A DNA stretch of 5,699 bases from Candidatus Aenigmatarchaeota archaeon. GTDB taxonomy: Archaea > Aenigmatarchaeota > Aenigmatarchaeia > Aenigmatarchaeales > SZUA-1535. Below, piece after piece: positions 4,580 through 5,699 of this stretch. Within the stretch, counting starts at the first letter, position 1. Every line of letters starts with the position of its first letter. The notes under the pieces were generated by a model. The model worked only from the letters and a program-made list of their open reading frames with translations. It did no database searches and had not been told where the DNA came from. The position numbers were made by a program, and so were the translations under genes. The DNA lies in contig JALSPV010000006.1 in assembly GCA_026985775.1 (NCBI GenBank), positions 1 through 5,699 of the forward strand, given 5' to 3'.

Positions 4580-4798
4580 GTGCCAAGAAAGAAAATGCTT
4601 ATTCCTCCTGCATCCATTATAGAGCTTATCAAAAAGGTTGGAGCAGAGAGGGTTTCCGAGGAGGCTGCAGTAGCTTTGGCTGAATATTTAATCGAGATTG
4701 GAACAGAGGTGGCAAAGGAATCAGTAATGCTTGCAAGGCATGCAGGGAGGAAAACGGTAAAAAAAGTGGATATAGAGCTTGCCATCTCTAGAGTTTGA
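4580..4798 (+). CDS. Archaeal histone (HMf family)
   Basis: A 72-residue single histone-fold protein that should dimerise and wrap DNA as archaeal chromatin. Motifs: GAERVSEEAA (21-30), with the loop 1 Arg24 corresponding to HMfB Arg19; a long central helix (27-55); and LARHAGRKTVKKVDIELAI (51-69), containing the loop 2 RKT DNA-contact motif and the dimer/tetramer-interface helix. The protein ends at Val72, lacking the basic tail of HMfB. In the N-terminal helix (SIIELIKKVGAE, 12-23), Glu15 aligns with HMfB Arg10, normally a DNA-contact residue. A short basic N-terminus (PRKKM, 2-6) extends before the usual beginning. The GTG start is fixed by GAGGTG 5 nt upstream; the upstream ATG 4484 would add 32 residues overlapping the promoter. 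The gene converges on cdc48 with 12 nt between stops. Confidence 0.95.
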   Translation: MPRKKMLIPPASIIELIKKVGAERVSEEAAVALAEYLIEIGTEVAKESVMLARHAGRKTVKKVDIELAISRV

Positions 4799-4800
4799 GA

Positions 4801-4829
4801 TTCTCTGTTTTTATCTTATATATTTTTCT
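4801..4829 (+). terminator. T-rich region after the histone gene, probable terminator
   Basis: Two T-runs (4808-4812 and 4823-4827) follow the histone stop within 30 nt, the usual form of intrinsic termination in archaea. The region overlaps the last codons of the convergent cdc48 gene, so the two 3' ends interlock. Confidence 0.5.
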
Positions 4830-5699
4830 GATGAAGCTCTATTAAAATTTTCTTTCTTTATACCTTCCTGAATTCTTTTGTAATATTCTATCATTTCTTT
4901 TGTAAGGGAAGGCTTTATTTTCTCCATTGCTTGCTCAAAGTGCTTCATCTTTACTTCTTTCGCATGAATGTTTTCTCTCAAAGCAAACAATGCTGCTTCT
5001 CTGCACAAGGCTTCAAGATCAGCGCCAGTATATCCTTCTGTCCTCTTTGCTATTTCTTTCAGGTCAACATCGTTACTAAGAGGAATATATTTGGTATGTA
5101 CTTTCAATATTTTATATCTTCCTTTTTCATCAGGCGCTGGAACATAGATAAGCTTATCAAATCTACCTGGTCTTAGCAAAGCTGGATCAAGGATATCTGG
5201 TCTGTTTGTGGCAGCAATGACAACAACATCTTTAAGTTCCTCTAAACCGGACATTTCTGTTAATAGCTGTGATACTATACGCTCTGTAGCTGCACTATCT
5301 CCGTAGAGTCCGCGCCTAGGTGCAATTGCATCAATTTCGTCAAAGAAAATTATACATGGTGCTACTTGTCTTGCCTTTCGGAAGATTTCTCTTATTCTCT
5401 GTTCGCTTTCTCCAAACCACTTGCTGAGTATTTCACCCGCCTTTATTGAGATGAAGTTAACTCCGCTCTCATTTGCAAGAGCTTTTACTACGTGCGTTTT
5501 ACCACATCCAGGTGGTCCGTAAAGCAGTATTCCTTTTGGTGGTTTTATACCCATTCTTTCAAAGCTCTCGCGATACTTCATTGGCCACTCTACTGCTTCT
5601 TTCAAAGCTTCTTTGACTTCTTCAAGATTACCCACATCTTCCCATCTTACCTTAGGAACTTCTACCAGCACTTCACGCATAGCACTTGGCTGTACAACT
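4811..5699 (-). CDS. cdc48: CDC48/VAT family AAA ATPase, D2 domain and C-terminus (partial)
   Basis: The frame stays open to the window edge, so the 295 visible residues are the C-terminal part of a protein normally about 730-800 long. It begins [15 protein letters not shown], the typical linker between D1 and D2; PAN or single-domain AAA proteins lack it. The protein is a cytoplasmic hexameric unfoldase that pulls substrates through its pore for degradation or disassembly. Seen in visible numbering: Walker A GPPGCGKT (61-68); pore loop KWFGESE (about 93-99); Walker B IIFFDE (116-121); second loop [13 protein letters not shown] (128-139); sensor 1 ATNRPD (163-168); arginine-finger region LRPGRFD (175-181); and the GAD helix motif [10 protein letters not shown] (220-229). 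Walker A has Cys where most archaeal homologues have Thr (GPPGTGKT), although eukaryotic p97 D2 also has Cys. Met5678-5680 is internal, not the start. The N-domain and D1 lie beyond the window. Confidence 0.95.
   Translation of the reverse strand, partial: VVQPSAMREVLVEVPKVRWEDVGNLEEVKEALKEAVEWPMKYRESFERMGIKPPKGILLYGPPGCGKTHVVKALANESGVNFISIKAGEILSKWFGESEQRIREIFRKARQVAPCIIFFDEIDAIAPRRGLYGDSAATERIVSQLLTEMSGLEELKDVVVIAATNRPDILDPALLRPGRFDKLIYVPAPDEKGRYKILKVHTKYIPLSNDVDLKEIAKRTEGYTGADLEALCREAALFALRENIHAKEVKMKHFEQAMEKIKPSLTKEMIEYYKRIQEGIKKENFNRASSEKYIR

Noticed and set aside
4546..4785. Minus-strand open frame over the histone gene
   Set aside because: Antisense shadow of the histone; Ala/Ser/Thr-rich composition without motif.
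4931..5176. Plus-strand open frame within cdc48
   Set aside because: Antisense to the conserved D2 domain; Phe-rich translation without motif.
1..5699. CRISPR array, tRNA, rRNA, IS element or attachment site
   Set aside because: I found no regularly spaced direct repeats, tRNA-like cloverleaf, rRNA segment, transposase or terminal inverted repeats on either strand.

Overview
The window looks like archaeal chromosomal DNA, most likely from a euryarchaeal, AT-rich lineage. It encodes an HMf-type archaeal histone and the D2 half of a CDC48/VAT AAA ATPase. Several genes start without a ribosome-binding site about 26 nt from a TATA-like box (leaderless style), while others carry GGTGA/GAGGTG Shine-Dalgarno motifs. 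The exact lineage cannot be fixed from sequence alone.

Region 1 (1-1634) is the end of a CRISPR-Cas type III locus on the + strand. It holds the C-terminal 67 residues of an unidentified helical protein, then a tightly coupled RAMP-superfamily effector subunit (207-1136) with an intact glycine-rich loop. After that comes a decayed helicase gene (1156-1482, possibly to 1627) that reads as a Cas3-type helicase remnant. Its Walker A motif is intact, but a 7-bp tandem duplication immediately after it throws the frame. Restoring the frame recovers a typical helicase continuation ending in YPLRTL. This relic is the main hidden item in the window.

Region 2 (1635-3581) is a block of chromosomal genes. 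A YjbQ-family gene (-) and a DHH/DHHA1 phosphoesterase gene (+) diverge from one AT-rich TATA core lying exactly 26 nt from each start codon. The DHH gene converges on a DUF429 RNase H-fold gene (-), with stop codons directly abutting. The DUF429 gene in turn diverges from a PHP-domain metal phosphoesterase gene (+) across 36 nt that contains a small palindrome.

Region 3 (3582-5699) holds the PHP gene, a 266-nt intergenic segment (with a weak candidate 46-residue minus-strand ORF and TATA-like boxes), a histone gene starting at GTG, and the 3' part of cdc48 on the minus strand running out of the window. The histone has Glu where HMfB has the DNA-contacting Arg10.

The genes do not form one pathway. 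The left part is antiviral (RNA-guided effector plus helicase relic). The middle part is predicted small-molecule or nucleic-acid phosphoesterases and nucleases. The right part is chromatin and protein quality control. I see no convincing new multi-gene system; the strongest observations are the helicase relic, the symmetric shared promoter and the altered histone.
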